From Leptospiraceae bacterium (GTDB lineage Bacteria; Spirochaetota; Leptospiria; Leptospirales; Leptonemataceae), in the NCBI GenBank assembly GCA_026418015.1, contig JAOACE010000015.1, positions 1 to 64,000 of the forward strand: 64,000 nt of DNA, in the 5' to 3' direction. Numbering within the stretch: position 1 is the stretch's first letter; every line of letters begins with the position of its first letter. The notes beneath the pieces were generated by a model that worked only from the letters and a program-made list of their open reading frames with translations, ran no database searches and was not told the origin of the DNA. Position numbers and translations under genes: made by a program. Below are positions 9,633 to 18,279 of this stretch, in pieces.

Positions 9633-9653
9633 AGCCAGGAATAATTCCTGGCT
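9633..9653. terminator. Bidirectional hairpin between convergent genes
   Basis: An 8-bp perfect stem (AGCCAGGA / TCCTGGCT) with a 5-base ATAAT loop sits in the 27-base gap between the stops of the propeller gene (+) and the DUF3332 gene (-). No long T-run follows on either strand, so it may act as a weak terminator or 3'-end stabiliser for both transcripts. Confidence 0.6.
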
Positions 9654-9658
9654 ATTGA

Positions 9659-10177
9659 TTATTGAATGTATGCTAATTCTTTTTGGCTTAATTCTTTCGA
9701 GAGGATTACGTTTTCTTGGCTATCTATTATATAGATTTTGTTTTCTACAATTTTAGTTTCTATGGGAATATATTGATTGTCTTTTAATACAAAGAATTTA
9801 CCAGGCTCATTCCTAAATGCATACAATGTGAGGTTGTGAATCTTACTGTGGATTTCTAATCGATCACCAACTTCTTTCAGCTCAATGAGATCGTTTTTAT
9901 TCATACCTAAATTCATTTTACTACCAGACCAAAATTCGATGGAATTAAGAATTATTGCATCGATAAAAAAAGAGATTCCATAAACAGGGATAATCGTTAA
10001 AAGAATCATCACAATAGAACGAACAATACCACCACCTTTGGATGGACCCCCAATCGAACCATTAAAATTATAAACTGTCCTAACTAGTGGGAAGGACCCA
10101 TAACAGTTTAGTAACACCCCAAAGCTAAAGCTTAGTATTAAGCTTATAGCGGTAATTTTTTTTGTTAAAGTTTTCAT
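9659..10177 (-). CDS. DUF3332 family lipoprotein
   Basis: A 172-residue protein with a lipoprotein-like signal (SLILSFSFGVLLNC). The sequence just after the Cys (YGSFPLVRTVYNFN) and the hydrophobic hairpin IVMILLTIIPVYGISFFIDAI are the hallmarks of DUF3332, a family of unknown function in proteobacteria and spirochaetes. The C-terminal 80 residues are a small beta domain. A clear ribosome-binding site (AAAAGGAGAAAAAG) lies just before the ATG. It follows glpK with a 33-base gap on the same strand, so it may be the last gene of a CBS-glpK-DUF3332 transcript, although the strong separate ribosome-binding site allows independent expression. Confidence 0.78.
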   Translation of the reverse strand: MKTLTKKITAISLILSFSFGVLLNCYGSFPLVRTVYNFNGSIGGPSKGGGIVRSIVMILLTIIPVYGISFFIDAIILNSIEFWSGSKMNLGMNKNDLIELKEVGDRLEIHSKIHNLTLYAFRNEPGKFFVLKDNQYIPIETKIVENKIYIIDSQENVILSKELSQKELAYIQ

Positions 10178-10210
10178 ACTTTTTCTCCTTTTATAAAAAA
10201 GTGCGTTGAA

Positions 10211-11707
10211 TTATTCCACCCAGTTTTTAACCCTTTCTATAGCTTTATGCCAGTATTTTAATTCTTTTTGTCGAATGTCTTCGGACATTTTAGGTTCAAA
10301 AACTGTTCTATCTCTAAGGATTTCTGTTAATTCTTCTGCATCTTTCCATACACCTGCATGTATTCCAGCTAAATAAGCTGAACCAGCAGCAGTTGTATCG
10401 ATATTTTTAGGACGTTCTACTCTTCTATTAAGAATATCTGCCTGAAACTGCATCAAATAGTGATTACTCGTTGCTCCACCATCTACGCGTAAAAAGGGAA
10501 GTTTTTTACCCGTATCTTTTTCCATTGCTTGAACTAAATCATAAGTTTGGAATGCTATTGACTTTAATGCTGCACGTGTGATTCTTGCTGGTGTTGTATC
10601 TCTTGTAAGACCAAATATAGCTCCGCGCGCCTTCATATCCCAATGAGGTGCACCCAATCCCACAAAAGCGGGAACAAAAACAACTTCGTCATCGTCTTTT
10701 AGATCATGGATTAAATCTTCGCTTTCTTTCGCGTTTGCAAAAAACTTCATATAATCTCTAAGCCATTGAATTACTGCACCTGCAATAAATACAGCACCTT
10801 CTAAACAATAGGCAACATTACCATCTTTATTGCATGCTAAGGTGGTTAATAGTCCTGAATTGCTAAGAATGAACTCATCTCCCGTATGGAATAATAAAAA
10901 GCATCCTGTTCCATAAGTGTTTTTTGCTTCGCCTGGATGTACACAAAGCTGACCAAACAATGCTGCTTGTTGATCTCCAATCAATGCAAATACAGGAATG
11001 CCATCTGGTAATACTTGGATGTTTTTGGTCTTTCCAAAATTACTTCTACTGGGTTGAACTTCTGGCAAAATATTTTTGGGTATGTTTAAGATGTTTAATA
11101 ATTCTTCATCCCATTTTTTATCTTTAATATTATAAATCATGGTACGACTTGCATTGGTATAATCGGTTTTGTGTTCACCAGTAAGTTTGTATAAAAGCCA
11201 ACTGTCCATCGTTCCAACAGATAAACGACCATTTTTGGCTAATTCTCTTGCACCTTCCACGTGATCTAATATCCATTTAATTTTTGTTCCAGAAAAATAT
11301 GCATCGATTACTAAACCTGTTTTGTTTTTTACCAAATTTTCGTATCCTTGATTTTTTAAATCGTTGCAAATATCTGCGGTTCGCCTGCATTGCCAAACGA
11401 TTGCATTGTAAATAGGTTTTCCTGTTTGTTTGTCCCAAATAACCACAGTTTCTCTTTGATTCGTGATTCCAATCGCTATCGCATTATGGGGTGATAAATC
11501 ACCTTTGTTGATCGCATCTTGGATTAAAAATTTAACACCAGCCCAAATTTCTTCGGGATCATGTTCTACCCAACCTGGTCTTGGAAAATGTTGTGTAAAT
11601 TCTCTATAACTACTACTGATTACTTGTCCTTTTTCGTCGAAACAGAATACGCGTGAACCCGTAGTACCATGATCGATAGAAATTATATATTTTTTATTCA
11701 TATTCAA
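10211..11707 (-). CDS. glpK: Glycerol kinase
   Basis: GlpK phosphorylates glycerol with ATP to sn-glycerol 3-phosphate in the cytoplasm. The 498-residue sequence shows FGGY-kinase hallmarks: the phosphate loop IDHGTTGSR, IGITNQRETVVIWD, NTYGTGCFLL (phosphate-2 region), LEGAVFIAGAVIQWLRD and the C-terminal RVDGGATSN. It is full length. An excellent AAGGAGGT site lies 7 bases before a TTG at 11707 and 13 bases before the ATG at 11701. Spacing favours the TTG, codon preference the ATG, and the two differ by only two residues. The gene follows a CBS-domain gene by 15 bases, so the G-rich leader of that gene probably belongs to glpK mRNA too. No glycerol transporter or glpD is present in the window. 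Confidence 0.96.
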   Translation of the reverse strand: MNMNKKYIISIDHGTTGSRVFCFDEKGQVISSSYREFTQHFPRPGWVEHDPEEIWAGVKFLIQDAINKGDLSPHNAIAIGITNQRETVVIWDKQTGKPIYNAIVWQCRRTADICNDLKNQGYENLVKNKTGLVIDAYFSGTKIKWILDHVEGARELAKNGRLSVGTMDSWLLYKLTGEHKTDYTNASRTMIYNIKDKKWDEELLNILNIPKNILPEVQPSRSNFGKTKNIQVLPDGIPVFALIGDQQAALFGQLCVHPGEAKNTYGTGCFLLFHTGDEFILSNSGLLTTLACNKDGNVAYCLEGAVFIAGAVIQWLRDYMKFFANAKESEDLIHDLKDDDEVVFVPAFVGLGAPHWDMKARGAIFGLTRDTTPARITRAALKSIAFQTYDLVQAMEKDTGKKLPFLRVDGGATSNHYLMQFQADILNRRVERPKNIDTTAAGSAYLAGIHAGVWKDAEELTEILRDRTVFEPKMSEDIRQKELKYWHKAIERVKNWVE

Positions 11708-11722
11708 TTTATTACCTCCTTT

Positions 11723-12313
11723 TTAACGAGTTTGTAGTACTTTTGCAATTTCTGTTAATGTATCTGCAATATCATAAGATTTAACGGGGATTCCCAATTG
11801 TCTTGCAATTTGATTTAACGAAAAGATTCCTCGAACAGTTTTTTCGTTATTTGGTCCTTGATAATCTACTACTAATATATGTTGTCTTTTCTTCTGTCTT
11901 AATGTTTCGATTACATCTGCAACCGTTGCATTTGCTAATGTTTTGATCTCGATTACATCTAATTGTTCCGCTGGAGTCATAATATCTTGAACGAGTATTT
12001 CGCTACGTTTTACGTTGTTTTCTTGTGCGAACTTAACTGGTTTTTCTCCTAGTATATCTTGTGCTGTTATAATACCAAGAATTTGATCAGAATAATTTAC
12101 AACAAAAAGAAGTCGGACTTTATTCGCGATCATCTTTTCGTTTGCTGCATCGATGGATTCCTTAGGATAGATGATACGTGCGGGAATTTTTTTTAAATCT
12201 GTCATAGCCTTGATTGCTGGATCTGTTGGATTTAAAGGTTCAAAAACAGGTGCTTCTGGTCGATGGAATTTAATACCAGTGCCTAAATTTATTGTAGGTA
12301 ATATTTTGCTCAT
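11723..12313 (-). CDS. Two-CBS-domain protein
   Basis: A 196-residue cytoplasmic protein made of an N-terminal linker (MSKILPTINLGTGIKFHRPEAP) and a pair of CBS domains (about 55-115 and 120-195) that normally form one adenosine-nucleotide-binding Bateman module. Recognisable pieces are KVRLLFVVNYSDQILGIITAQDILG and QDIMTPAEQLDVIEI ... KRQHILVVD. There is no attached catalytic domain, so it is probably a regulatory partner. The open frame continues upstream to 12439, but AAAGGAGATATT ending 5 bases before the ATG at 12313 fixes the start. The upstream extension is only translated G-rich repeat. It sits 15 bases before glpK, which suggests an energy-sensing role near glycerol use (inference). 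Confidence 0.85.
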   Translation of the reverse strand: MSKILPTINLGTGIKFHRPEAPVFEPLNPTDPAIKAMTDLKKIPARIIYPKESIDAANEKMIANKVRLLFVVNYSDQILGIITAQDILGEKPVKFAQENNVKRSEILVQDIMTPAEQLDVIEIKTLANATVADVIETLRQKKRQHILVVDYQGPNNEKTVRGIFSLNQIARQLGIPVKSYDIADTLTEIAKVLQTR

Positions 12314-12326
12314 ATAATATCTCCTT

Positions 12327-12405
12327 TTAGATTTTACCCACCCTCCCTCCCTTAGATTTTTACCCACCCAACCCGCCCTTAGATTTTTACCCACTCCTCC
12401 CGCCC
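12327..12405 (-). repeat. Three tandem G-quadruplex-forming repeats in the CBS-glpK leader
   Basis: Three direct copies (12327-12351, 12352-12378, 12379-12405; 25, 27 and 27 bases) of a unit reading TTAGATTTTTACCCACCC plus a C-rich tail on the + strand. On the transcribed minus-strand sense, copy 1 contains GGGAGGGAGGGTGGG and copy 2 GGGCGGGTTGGGTGGG, both perfect four-tract G-quadruplex motifs with loops of 1-2 bases. Copy 3 is degenerate and keeps only three GGG tracts. The block ends 14 bases before the CBS start codon, next to its ribosome-binding site. I found no similar G-tract cluster elsewhere in this AT-rich window. Confidence 0.85.
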
Positions 12406-12436
12406 TAATAATTCTAAAAATTTTTGTGTAAAATAA

Positions 12437-12465
12437 CATATATATAAAACGATATAAAATTTCAA
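12437..12465 (-). promoter_or_regulatory. Candidate sigma-70 promoter of the CBS-glpK operon
   Basis: On the minus strand TTGAAA (12465-12460) is followed after 17 bases by TATATG (12442-12437). Transcription would start near 12430 and give a leader of about 115 bases that contains all three G-rich repeats. The surroundings are very AT-rich, so chance matches are likely. Confidence 0.4.
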
Positions 12466-12695
12466 GAAAAATTGTTTGTTTATTTTAAGTTCATAATTTT
12501 TTTTTATTTGATATATATTATAAAATTATTTAATAAAAAAATGTCTAAATAATTTGTTTTAAAATCATCATTCTAAATTTCTATGGTTGATTTGGTCTAA
12601 AATTTAGGTTTATAAATAAAAAATTAAATACAAATAGAAATTTTGTTTTAAAAACAATGAATTGACTCTAAAAATAAAAAAAACATTTTGATCCT
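12466..12695. other. AT-rich divergent intergenic region
   Basis: This is the remainder of the 382-base gap between the CBS gene (-) and gatC (+). It is almost entirely A/T with a small perfect palindrome, TTGTTTT-A-AAAACAA, at about 12642-12656, and no ORF with protein-like composition. It presumably contains the gatC promoter, but no convincing -35/-10 pair stands out. Confidence 0.4.
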
Positions 12696-12983
12696 ATGAC
12701 AGAAGAATTCAAAGAGTTATGTTTTTTAGCAAGGTTAGATCCCAACGACGAAAGTTTAATTCATTTAGAACAGGATTTTAAAAAGATATTAGAATATGTA
12801 AAACACATAGAAGAAATTGATACATCTGCTATTGTAGAAGATTATACCGAAGAAGATACGTTAAATATTTTTAGAAAAGATGAACCTGAACCTACATTAC
12901 CCTTAGAAAAAATATCCAAAAATGCGCCTGATTGGGAATCTGGTCATTTTGTCGTACCAGGTGTGATTGAGCAAGAACACTAA
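12696..12983 (+). CDS. gatC: Asp/Glu-tRNA amidotransferase subunit C
   Basis: GatC is the small scaffold subunit of GatCAB, which converts misacylated Glu-tRNA(Gln) and/or Asp-tRNA(Asn) to the correct aminoacyl-tRNA. The 95-residue protein has the family pattern: an N-terminal helix (EEFKELCFLARLDPNDE), then the second helix EQDFKKILEYVKHIEEIDTS, then the conserved C-terminal segment with FRKDEPEPTLP and a final NAPDWESGHFVVPGVIE. It is 14 bases before gatA. gatB is not adjacent. Confidence 0.93.
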   Translation: MTEEFKELCFLARLDPNDESLIHLEQDFKKILEYVKHIEEIDTSAIVEDYTEEDTLNIFRKDEPEPTLPLEKISKNAPDWESGHFVVPGVIEQEH

Positions 12984-12997
12984 AAGAGAGGTAGAAA

Positions 12998-14461
12998 ATG
13001 CAAGAAATCATCCATTATAGTATTAAACAACATTTAGAAAATTTTAAGAATAAAAAATATAGCGTAAAAGAATATATTTCTGCTTGTTTAGAACGTGCAG
13101 AACAAACAAAACATTTAAATATATTTTTAAAACTTGATCCGGATAAAATTTTAAAAGATGCAGAAATATCCCAAAAAAGATACGAATCCAATCAAGCTAG
13201 ACTACTAGAAGGCATACCGATTTCTATTAAAGATAATATATGCGAAGATGGAGAACAGACTACCTGTGCATCCAAGATTTTACAAAATTTTATTGCACCT
13301 TATGATGCCACTGTAATCAAAAAACTTAAAGATCAAGGTGCTATTTTATTTGGACGAACGAACCTAGATGAATTTGCTATGGGCTCATCTACGGAAAACT
13401 CTGCTTTTATGATAACCAAAAATCCCATTGACCCTACGCGAGTTCCAGGAGGATCATCAGGTGGTTCTGCTGCAAGTGTTTCTGCTAAAATTGTCCCAGC
13501 GTCCTTAGGTTCAGATACAGGTGGTTCTATACGACAACCAGCAGCATTTTGTGGGATTTATGGATTAAAACCCACTTATGGAACAGTTTCGCGTTATGGA
13601 TTAGTTGCATTTGCATCGAGTTTAGATCAGATTGGTCCTTTTGCTCGAAGTGTGGAGGATATTGCCTTAATCTATTCTGTTATTATGGGATACGATAAAC
13701 ACGATTCTACTTCTCATCCTAAGACACAAGAGATGAAAATCGATGTTGATCCTAAACCTTACACAAAAGAAGAAAAAAAATCGTTAAAAATTGGGGTTTA
13801 TTTTCCATCCGAAAACGAAGAAGGATTTGATTTGTCTGTAATAAAAGCATGCATCGATCTTAAAAATAAATTAGAACAAGAAGGATATCAAGTAATCCCC
13901 ATCAACAGTAATTTATGGAAATATTCCATTGCAATTTATTATATTTTGGCAACAGCAGAAGCATCGAGTAATTTAGCACGTTATGATGGCATTCGTTATG
14001 GATATCGTTCTAAAAACGTAAAAAATTTAATCGATGTCTATATTCGTTCCAGAACAGAAGGCTTTGGTCCAGAGGTAAAACGAAGAATACTATTGGGAAC
14101 ATATGTATTATCTTCGGGATATTACGAAGCATTCTATCATAAAGCTCAAAAAGCGCGAAAAATGATCCGAGAAGAATACAGAAATTTTTTTAAAGAAGTA
14201 GATTTTATCCTATCACCAACGAGTCCAACAGTACCTTTTAAAATCGGAGAAAAAGTGAATGATCCTATATCCATGTATAAAAGTGATTTATTAACGATAT
14301 CTGTTAACCTTGGGGGGATTCCAGCATTGAATATACCAATAGCTAAGGACGAGTTGGGACTGCCGATTGGAATGCAGATTAAAGCTTGGCATTTCGAAGA
14401 AAACAAAATCTTTCGTTTGGTAAAAACCTTTGAAGAAGATGGTTGGATAGAAAAATTTTAA
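12998..14461 (+). CDS. gatA: Asp/Glu-tRNA amidotransferase subunit A
   Basis: GatA is the amidase subunit that releases ammonia from glutamine for GatB. The 487-residue protein carries the amidase signature: catalytic Lys in ISIKDNICEDG, the glycine/serine loop GGSSGGSAASV, and GSDTGGSIRQPAAF with the cis-Ser and nucleophile Ser. The GatA-typical FCGIYGLKPTYGTVSRYGL and GLPIGMQIKAWHFEEN follow. The length is normal. The ribosome-binding site AGAGAGGT precedes the ATG. It follows gatC directly and the MDR oxidoreductase starts 16 bases after its stop, so the three are probably co-transcribed. Confidence 0.96.
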   Translation: MQEIIHYSIKQHLENFKNKKYSVKEYISACLERAEQTKHLNIFLKLDPDKILKDAEISQKRYESNQARLLEGIPISIKDNICEDGEQTTCASKILQNFIAPYDATVIKKLKDQGAILFGRTNLDEFAMGSSTENSAFMITKNPIDPTRVPGGSSGGSAASVSAKIVPASLGSDTGGSIRQPAAFCGIYGLKPTYGTVSRYGLVAFASSLDQIGPFARSVEDIALIYSVIMGYDKHDSTSHPKTQEMKIDVDPKPYTKEEKKSLKIGVYFPSENEEGFDLSVIKACIDLKNKLEQEGYQVIPINSNLWKYSIAIYYILATAEASSNLARYDGIRYGYRSKNVKNLIDVYIRSRTEGFGPEVKRRILLGTYVLSSGYYEAFYHKAQKARKMIREEYRNFFKEVDFILSPTSPTVPFKIGEKVNDPISMYKSDLLTISVNLGGIPALNIPIAKDELGLPIGMQIKAWHFEENKIFRLVKTFEEDGWIEKF

Positions 14462-14477
14462 ACATCGGGGAATCGAT

Positions 14478-15491
14478 ATGAAAAACAAAAAATGGATTTT
14501 TGATCAATTTGGTTTTGAACACTTAAAACTTCAAGAAGATGATGTTCGCGAACCAAAAGATGACGAAGTTTTGTTAGAAATGAGGGCGATGTCATTAAAT
14601 TATCGCGATATTTTAATGATTAAAGGAAATTATAACCCGAAATTAAAAATGCCCTTAGTTCCGTGTTCTGATGGTGTAGGAATCGTAATAAAAAAAGGAA
14701 AAAACGTTGATCATTTAAATGAAGGAGATCGTGTAATTCCAATTTTTGCGCAAGGCTGGTATGATGGTTCTCCCTATCGCACTATGCTTAGAAAAACTCT
14801 TGGTGGTCCTTTGGATGGAACTTTGCAAAAATATATGATTGTTCCAGCAATGGATGTTGTAAATGTACCCGAGTATCTTACGGACGAAGAGTGTGCAACT
14901 TTACCTTGTGCTGGTTTAACTGCATGGAGTGCTTTGGTCGAATTGGGAAGAGTAAAACCTGGAGAGAAATTATTAACATTAGGTACGGGTGGTGTTTCTA
15001 TCTTTGCCCTACAATTTGCGAAGATGATGGGAGCAGAAGTGATTCTTACATCGAGTAGCGAAGAAAAACTAGAATATGCAAAAAAGTTAGGAGCAGATCA
15101 TACCATCAATTATAAAACAAACCCAGATTGGGAGAAAGAAGTCTTAAAAATTACTAAGATGCAAGGAGTAGATCATATTATCGAAGTTGGTGGTGTTGGT
15201 ACATTAGAACGATCGATTAAGAGTGTAAAACCTGGTGGAAGCATTTATCTAATCGGCGTACTAGCTGGAAAACAAGCACCATTAGATTTAACTCCTGTAT
15301 TGATGCAAAACATAAAAATTCAAGGTGTTGTTGTGGGGCACAAACGTGCTCTCGAAGAAATGATTCGCGCGATGAATTATTTTAAATTAAAGCCTGTAAT
15401 CGATAAAACTTTTGAGTTCGAAAAAGCAACAGAAGCGTTTCGATATATGGCTAGTGGTTCTCATTTTGGCAAGGTATGTATAAAAATATAA
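14478..15491 (+). CDS. MDR-family zinc-type alcohol dehydrogenase/quinone oxidoreductase
   Basis: A 337-residue medium-chain dehydrogenase/reductase. Residues 1-120 form the GroES-like catalytic domain (NYRDILMIKGNY, VPCSDGVGIVIKKGK, GDRVIPIF), and about 150-290 is the NAD(P)-binding Rossmann fold with LTLGTGGVSIFALQFAKMMGA. The usual zinc-ligand Cys of alcohol dehydrogenases is replaced by Asn-Tyr-Arg in the first motif, so it is more like the NADPH:quinone-type or zinc-independent branch. The substrate is unknown. It follows gatA by 16 bases and ends 2 bases from the stop of the convergent CPBP protease. Confidence 0.85.
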   Translation: MKNKKWIFDQFGFEHLKLQEDDVREPKDDEVLLEMRAMSLNYRDILMIKGNYNPKLKMPLVPCSDGVGIVIKKGKNVDHLNEGDRVIPIFAQGWYDGSPYRTMLRKTLGGPLDGTLQKYMIVPAMDVVNVPEYLTDEECATLPCAGLTAWSALVELGRVKPGEKLLTLGTGGVSIFALQFAKMMGAEVILTSSSEEKLEYAKKLGADHTINYKTNPDWEKEVLKITKMQGVDHIIEVGGVGTLERSIKSVKPGGSIYLIGVLAGKQAPLDLTPVLMQNIKIQGVVVGHKRALEEMIRAMNYFKLKPVIDKTFEFEKATEAFRYMASGSHFGKVCIKI

Positions 15492-15493
15492 TA

Positions 15494-16300
15494 TTAATCT
15501 TTTTTACTAAAATGAGGAATCAATAAAATAGAAATAGCTAACATAAATAATGCAAAATAGATTGGTTCTATGGGTAGGTCTTTAATGGATTCTGCTTCTT
15601 CGCCAAATTGTAAAAACTTTTTGATCAAAGTATTGTTTGTTTCTATCAAAGAGGATAATATTGCAATACTATTGGTAAACATATGAATGCTTATGGGCAC
15701 CCACAAATTTTTTGTTTTTATGTAAAACCATCCTAGCAATAATCCAATAGGAATTGCATACAAGAATTGAAATGGGTTCATGTGAGCAATACCAAATAAA
15801 ATTGCCTGAAATATATTACTGATCCAAAAATTATATTTTCTGTATAAATTATCTAAGATTAAACCGCGAAATAAAAATTCTTCGCATATGGGTGCAATCA
15901 TTCCAATCGTTATTAAACTAAACATAGCATCAAGATTGCTCTTAGGTAAAAGCATTTCTTTCAATAAATTATAATAATCTTTATAATCATCGCTAATAAA
16001 AGACATACTCCAAACTTCAATAATAGTTCCCATAATTTGTAAACTTAATGATAAAAAAAATATAATAAAATAAAACATAAAATTTTTTATAAAATAAATA
16101 TTAAAATAAATATAATGTTTAAAAATCCAATAAACAATAACTGACGGAACAATAAAAGTAAGACTCAATAAAATTTTAAACAATTCGTGAGATAAAATAT
16201 TTAACTGTAAAAGAAATTGTAATAGAAAACTAATTAGAACATTTATCAATAAAAATAGACCTAAAATCAAGATAGATTTAAAAAAACTTAAAAGCTTCAT
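15494..16300 (-). CDS. CPBP-family intramembrane metalloprotease
   Basis: A polytopic membrane protein of 268 residues belonging to the CPBP (CAAX protease / bacteriocin-processing) family. About seven hydrophobic segments surround the glutamate motif EEFLFRG and the histidine motifs FGIAHMNPFQF and SIHMFTNS, which form the active site in characterised members. Its substrate is unknown. The frame is open to 16351, but the ATG at 16300 follows AAGAG at a normal distance and leaves a 53-base promoter space to the divergent flbD, so I prefer it. Confidence 0.85.
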   Translation of the reverse strand: MKLLSFFKSILILGLFLLINVLISFLLQFLLQLNILSHELFKILLSLTFIVPSVIVYWIFKHYIYFNIYFIKNFMFYFIIFFLSLSLQIMGTIIEVWSMSFISDDYKDYYNLLKEMLLPKSNLDAMFSLITIGMIAPICEEFLFRGLILDNLYRKYNFWISNIFQAILFGIAHMNPFQFLYAIPIGLLLGWFYIKTKNLWVPISIHMFTNSIAILSSLIETNNTLIKKFLQFGEEAESIKDLPIEPIYFALFMLAISILLIPHFSKKD

Positions 16301-16353
16301 AATTACTCTTTTTTTTGTAGATAAAATTAAGCGACAAATTTTTAATAACAATT

Positions 16354-16569
16354 ATGATTCAATTACACCGGTTGAATAAAAAACCTTTTTATATAAATCA
16401 TCGCCTAATAGAAACCATAGAGACGAATCCAGATACAACTATTCATATGATGAGTGGTCAGAGTTTTGTTGTTTTAGAAACTCCCGAGGAAATCCAAAAT
16501 CGAATCATTGAATTCGAAAGAAAAATTTTTTATGATAAAGTTATAAAAATCGTCGATAAAGATCAGTGA
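16354..16569 (+). CDS. flbD: Flagellar protein FlbD
   Basis: A 71-residue protein of the FlbD (SwrD-like) family, found just before motA in spirochaetes and Gram-positives. In Bacillus the homologue SwrD raises flagellar motor power. Family features are the start MIQLHRLNKKPFYIN, then LIETIETNPDTTIHMMSGQSFVV and a C-terminal helix. Its stop TGA overlaps the start ATG of motA (TGATG), indicating translational coupling. Confidence 0.9.
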   Translation: MIQLHRLNKKPFYINHRLIETIETNPDTTIHMMSGQSFVVLETPEEIQNRIIEFERKIFYDKVIKIVDKDQ

Positions 16570-17360
16570 TGGATATAGCAACTCTAATAGGTGTAATCGG
16601 TGGTATAGTTTTATTAATTTTTGGGATGTTTACTTCGGGGTTAAGTTTTTTCGATGTTTTTGATTTACCTTCTATATTTATTACTTTTGGTGGTGGAATT
16701 AGTTCGACTTTATCTGCAAGTCCCTATTCTCGTGTTAGAAATATTATAAATGTTGCAAAATTAGCCTTCATAGAAAGAAAATCTTCTTCTATAGAAATTA
16801 TTGTAAAATTATTAACCTTAGCAGAGAGAGCAAGAAGAGAAGGTTTGCTCTCTTTGGAAGACGAAATCGCCGAAATTGAAGATCCTATCATGCGAAAGGG
16901 TTTACAATTAGTGGTAGATGGAACCGATCAAGATCAGATTCGGTCTGTATTAGATACAGAATTATCGCAAATAAAAAGTCGTCATGCAGGAAACATTAAA
17001 TTTTTTAGTTTATTAGGTGGTTTTTTACCTGCTTTTGGAATGATTGGAACACTGTTAGGATTAGTGCAAATGTTAAAAAATCTTGGAGCCGGTGATCCAG
17101 CAGTAATTGGACAGGGAATGGCAACAGCATTAATTACTACTTTATATGGATCTATTGGAGCGTACATATTTGCTATACCAATTCGAGATAAATTAACAGA
17201 ACGCGATGGAGATGAATTATTAGAGCGCTCTATAATGATTGAAGGTATTATAGGAATTCAACAAGGAGAAAACCCAAGGGTATTAAAAGATAAATTGGCT
17301 TCGTTTTTATCTCCATCAGAAAGACCACTACTTGACGAAGCATTAGGAGGAGAAAAATAA
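16569..17360 (+). CDS. motA: Flagellar motor stator protein MotA
   Basis: MotA is the four-helix inner-membrane stator subunit that, with MotB, conducts ions to drive the flagellum. The 263-residue protein has TM1 (IATLIGVIGGIVLLIFGMF), TM2 (DVFDLPSIFITFGGGISSTL), a charged cytoplasmic loop (AERARREGLLSLEDEIAEIEDP) that contacts FliG, and the TM3-TM4 region (LLGGFLPAFGMIGTLLGLVQML ... ALITTLYGSIGAYIFAIPI) with the conserved prolines. A GTG at 16566 is in frame one codon earlier; I chose the ATG coupled to the flbD stop. motB follows after 74 bases. Confidence 0.95.
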   Translation: MDIATLIGVIGGIVLLIFGMFTSGLSFFDVFDLPSIFITFGGGISSTLSASPYSRVRNIINVAKLAFIERKSSSIEIIVKLLTLAERARREGLLSLEDEIAEIEDPIMRKGLQLVVDGTDQDQIRSVLDTELSQIKSRHAGNIKFFSLLGGFLPAFGMIGTLLGLVQMLKNLGAGDPAVIGQGMATALITTLYGSIGAYIFAIPIRDKLTERDGDELLERSIMIEGIIGIQQGENPRVLKDKLASFLSPSERPLLDEALGGEK

Positions 17361-17434
17361 TACTATATTAAAAAATATTTATAAATGTTTTGATTATTTT
17401 TTTTTATTATTGAATTGATCGCGAGGAGATAAAA

Positions 17435-18244
17435 ATGGCTAAAAAAAAAGAAGAATGCCCAACATGCGAAGAAATTCCTATTTGGTTAACAACCAATGCA
17501 GATATGACTAATTTATTATTAACATTTTTTATTATGATAGTTAGTACCGGAAAAAGCATTCCTAAAGAAATCCAATTGATTCTATCTCCTTTTGCTAATA
17601 ATTTAGGTTTTTTCGAAGGAGGACAAACATTGGAAAAAGGTCGTTTAGAAGAAATGGGCATGAATTTAGAAACATTACCTTCCCAAGCTACTGGGCGCTC
17701 ATTAGCAAAGGCAAAAGCACAAGCGCGTTCAATTTTTCAACCAGAGATTCAAGCAAAAAAAGTAAGGGTAGAAGAAAACGAAAGGGGAATTGTAATCTCC
17801 TTAGTTGGTGCCGATTATTTTGAACCAGGAAGTGCCCAGTTAACACCTGCAATAGAAGAAGCCCTAAAAAAGGCATCGTATTTATTAAAAGATTTAAATC
17901 GTTATTCCAGAATCGAAGGATATGCTGGAAGTAAAGAAGTAGAAATAGAATCTCCATTTAAACAAGAAAGGAAATACATAAACAGCTGGGATTTAGCATC
18001 TGCACGTTCTATTCAAGTTGTAACATACTTGCAGAGTTTAGGAGTAGAACCATCTCTTATGCAAGTAGTCAGTTATGGTTCTTATCGTCCATTAGCATAC
18101 GAAGGGGATTTAGGTACACCAGAATCCGAAGCTCACAATAGAAGGGTTGATATTGTAATTCTACCTTACAAAGAACCAATAAAAAATAAGTTCGAAAATA
18201 AATCAAGGATACCACCTTCTATAGAAAATTTAATACCAGATTAG
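17435..18244 (+). CDS. motB: Flagellar motor stator protein MotB
   Basis: MotB anchors the stator to peptidoglycan and carries the ion-conducting Asp. The 269-residue protein begins with a short Lys-rich and CPTC segment typical of spirochaetal MotB. It has one TM helix containing the critical Asp (D23 in NADMTNLLLTFFIMIVS), a plug/linker region, and a C-terminal OmpA-like peptidoglycan-binding domain (IEGYAGSKE, WDLASARSIQVVTYLQSLG, NRRVDIVILPY). GAGGAG at 17423-17428 is the ribosome-binding site. It is followed by fliL after 35 bases. Confidence 0.95.
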   Translation: MAKKKEECPTCEEIPIWLTTNADMTNLLLTFFIMIVSTGKSIPKEIQLILSPFANNLGFFEGGQTLEKGRLEEMGMNLETLPSQATGRSLAKAKAQARSIFQPEIQAKKVRVEENERGIVISLVGADYFEPGSAQLTPAIEEALKKASYLLKDLNRYSRIEGYAGSKEVEIESPFKQERKYINSWDLASARSIQVVTYLQSLGVEPSLMQVVSYGSYRPLAYEGDLGTPESEAHNRRVDIVILPYKEPIKNKFENKSRIPPSIENLIPD

Positions 18245-18279
18245 TTATTTTTGGATTTTATTATTGTTAAGGAGGTAAT

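Noticed and set aside
12314-12439. N-terminal extension of the CBS protein containing KNLRAGWVG-type peptide repeats
   Set aside because: It is the translation of the G-rich repeats; a strong ribosome-binding site and Met sit immediately downstream, and the first repeat is not a multiple of three bases.
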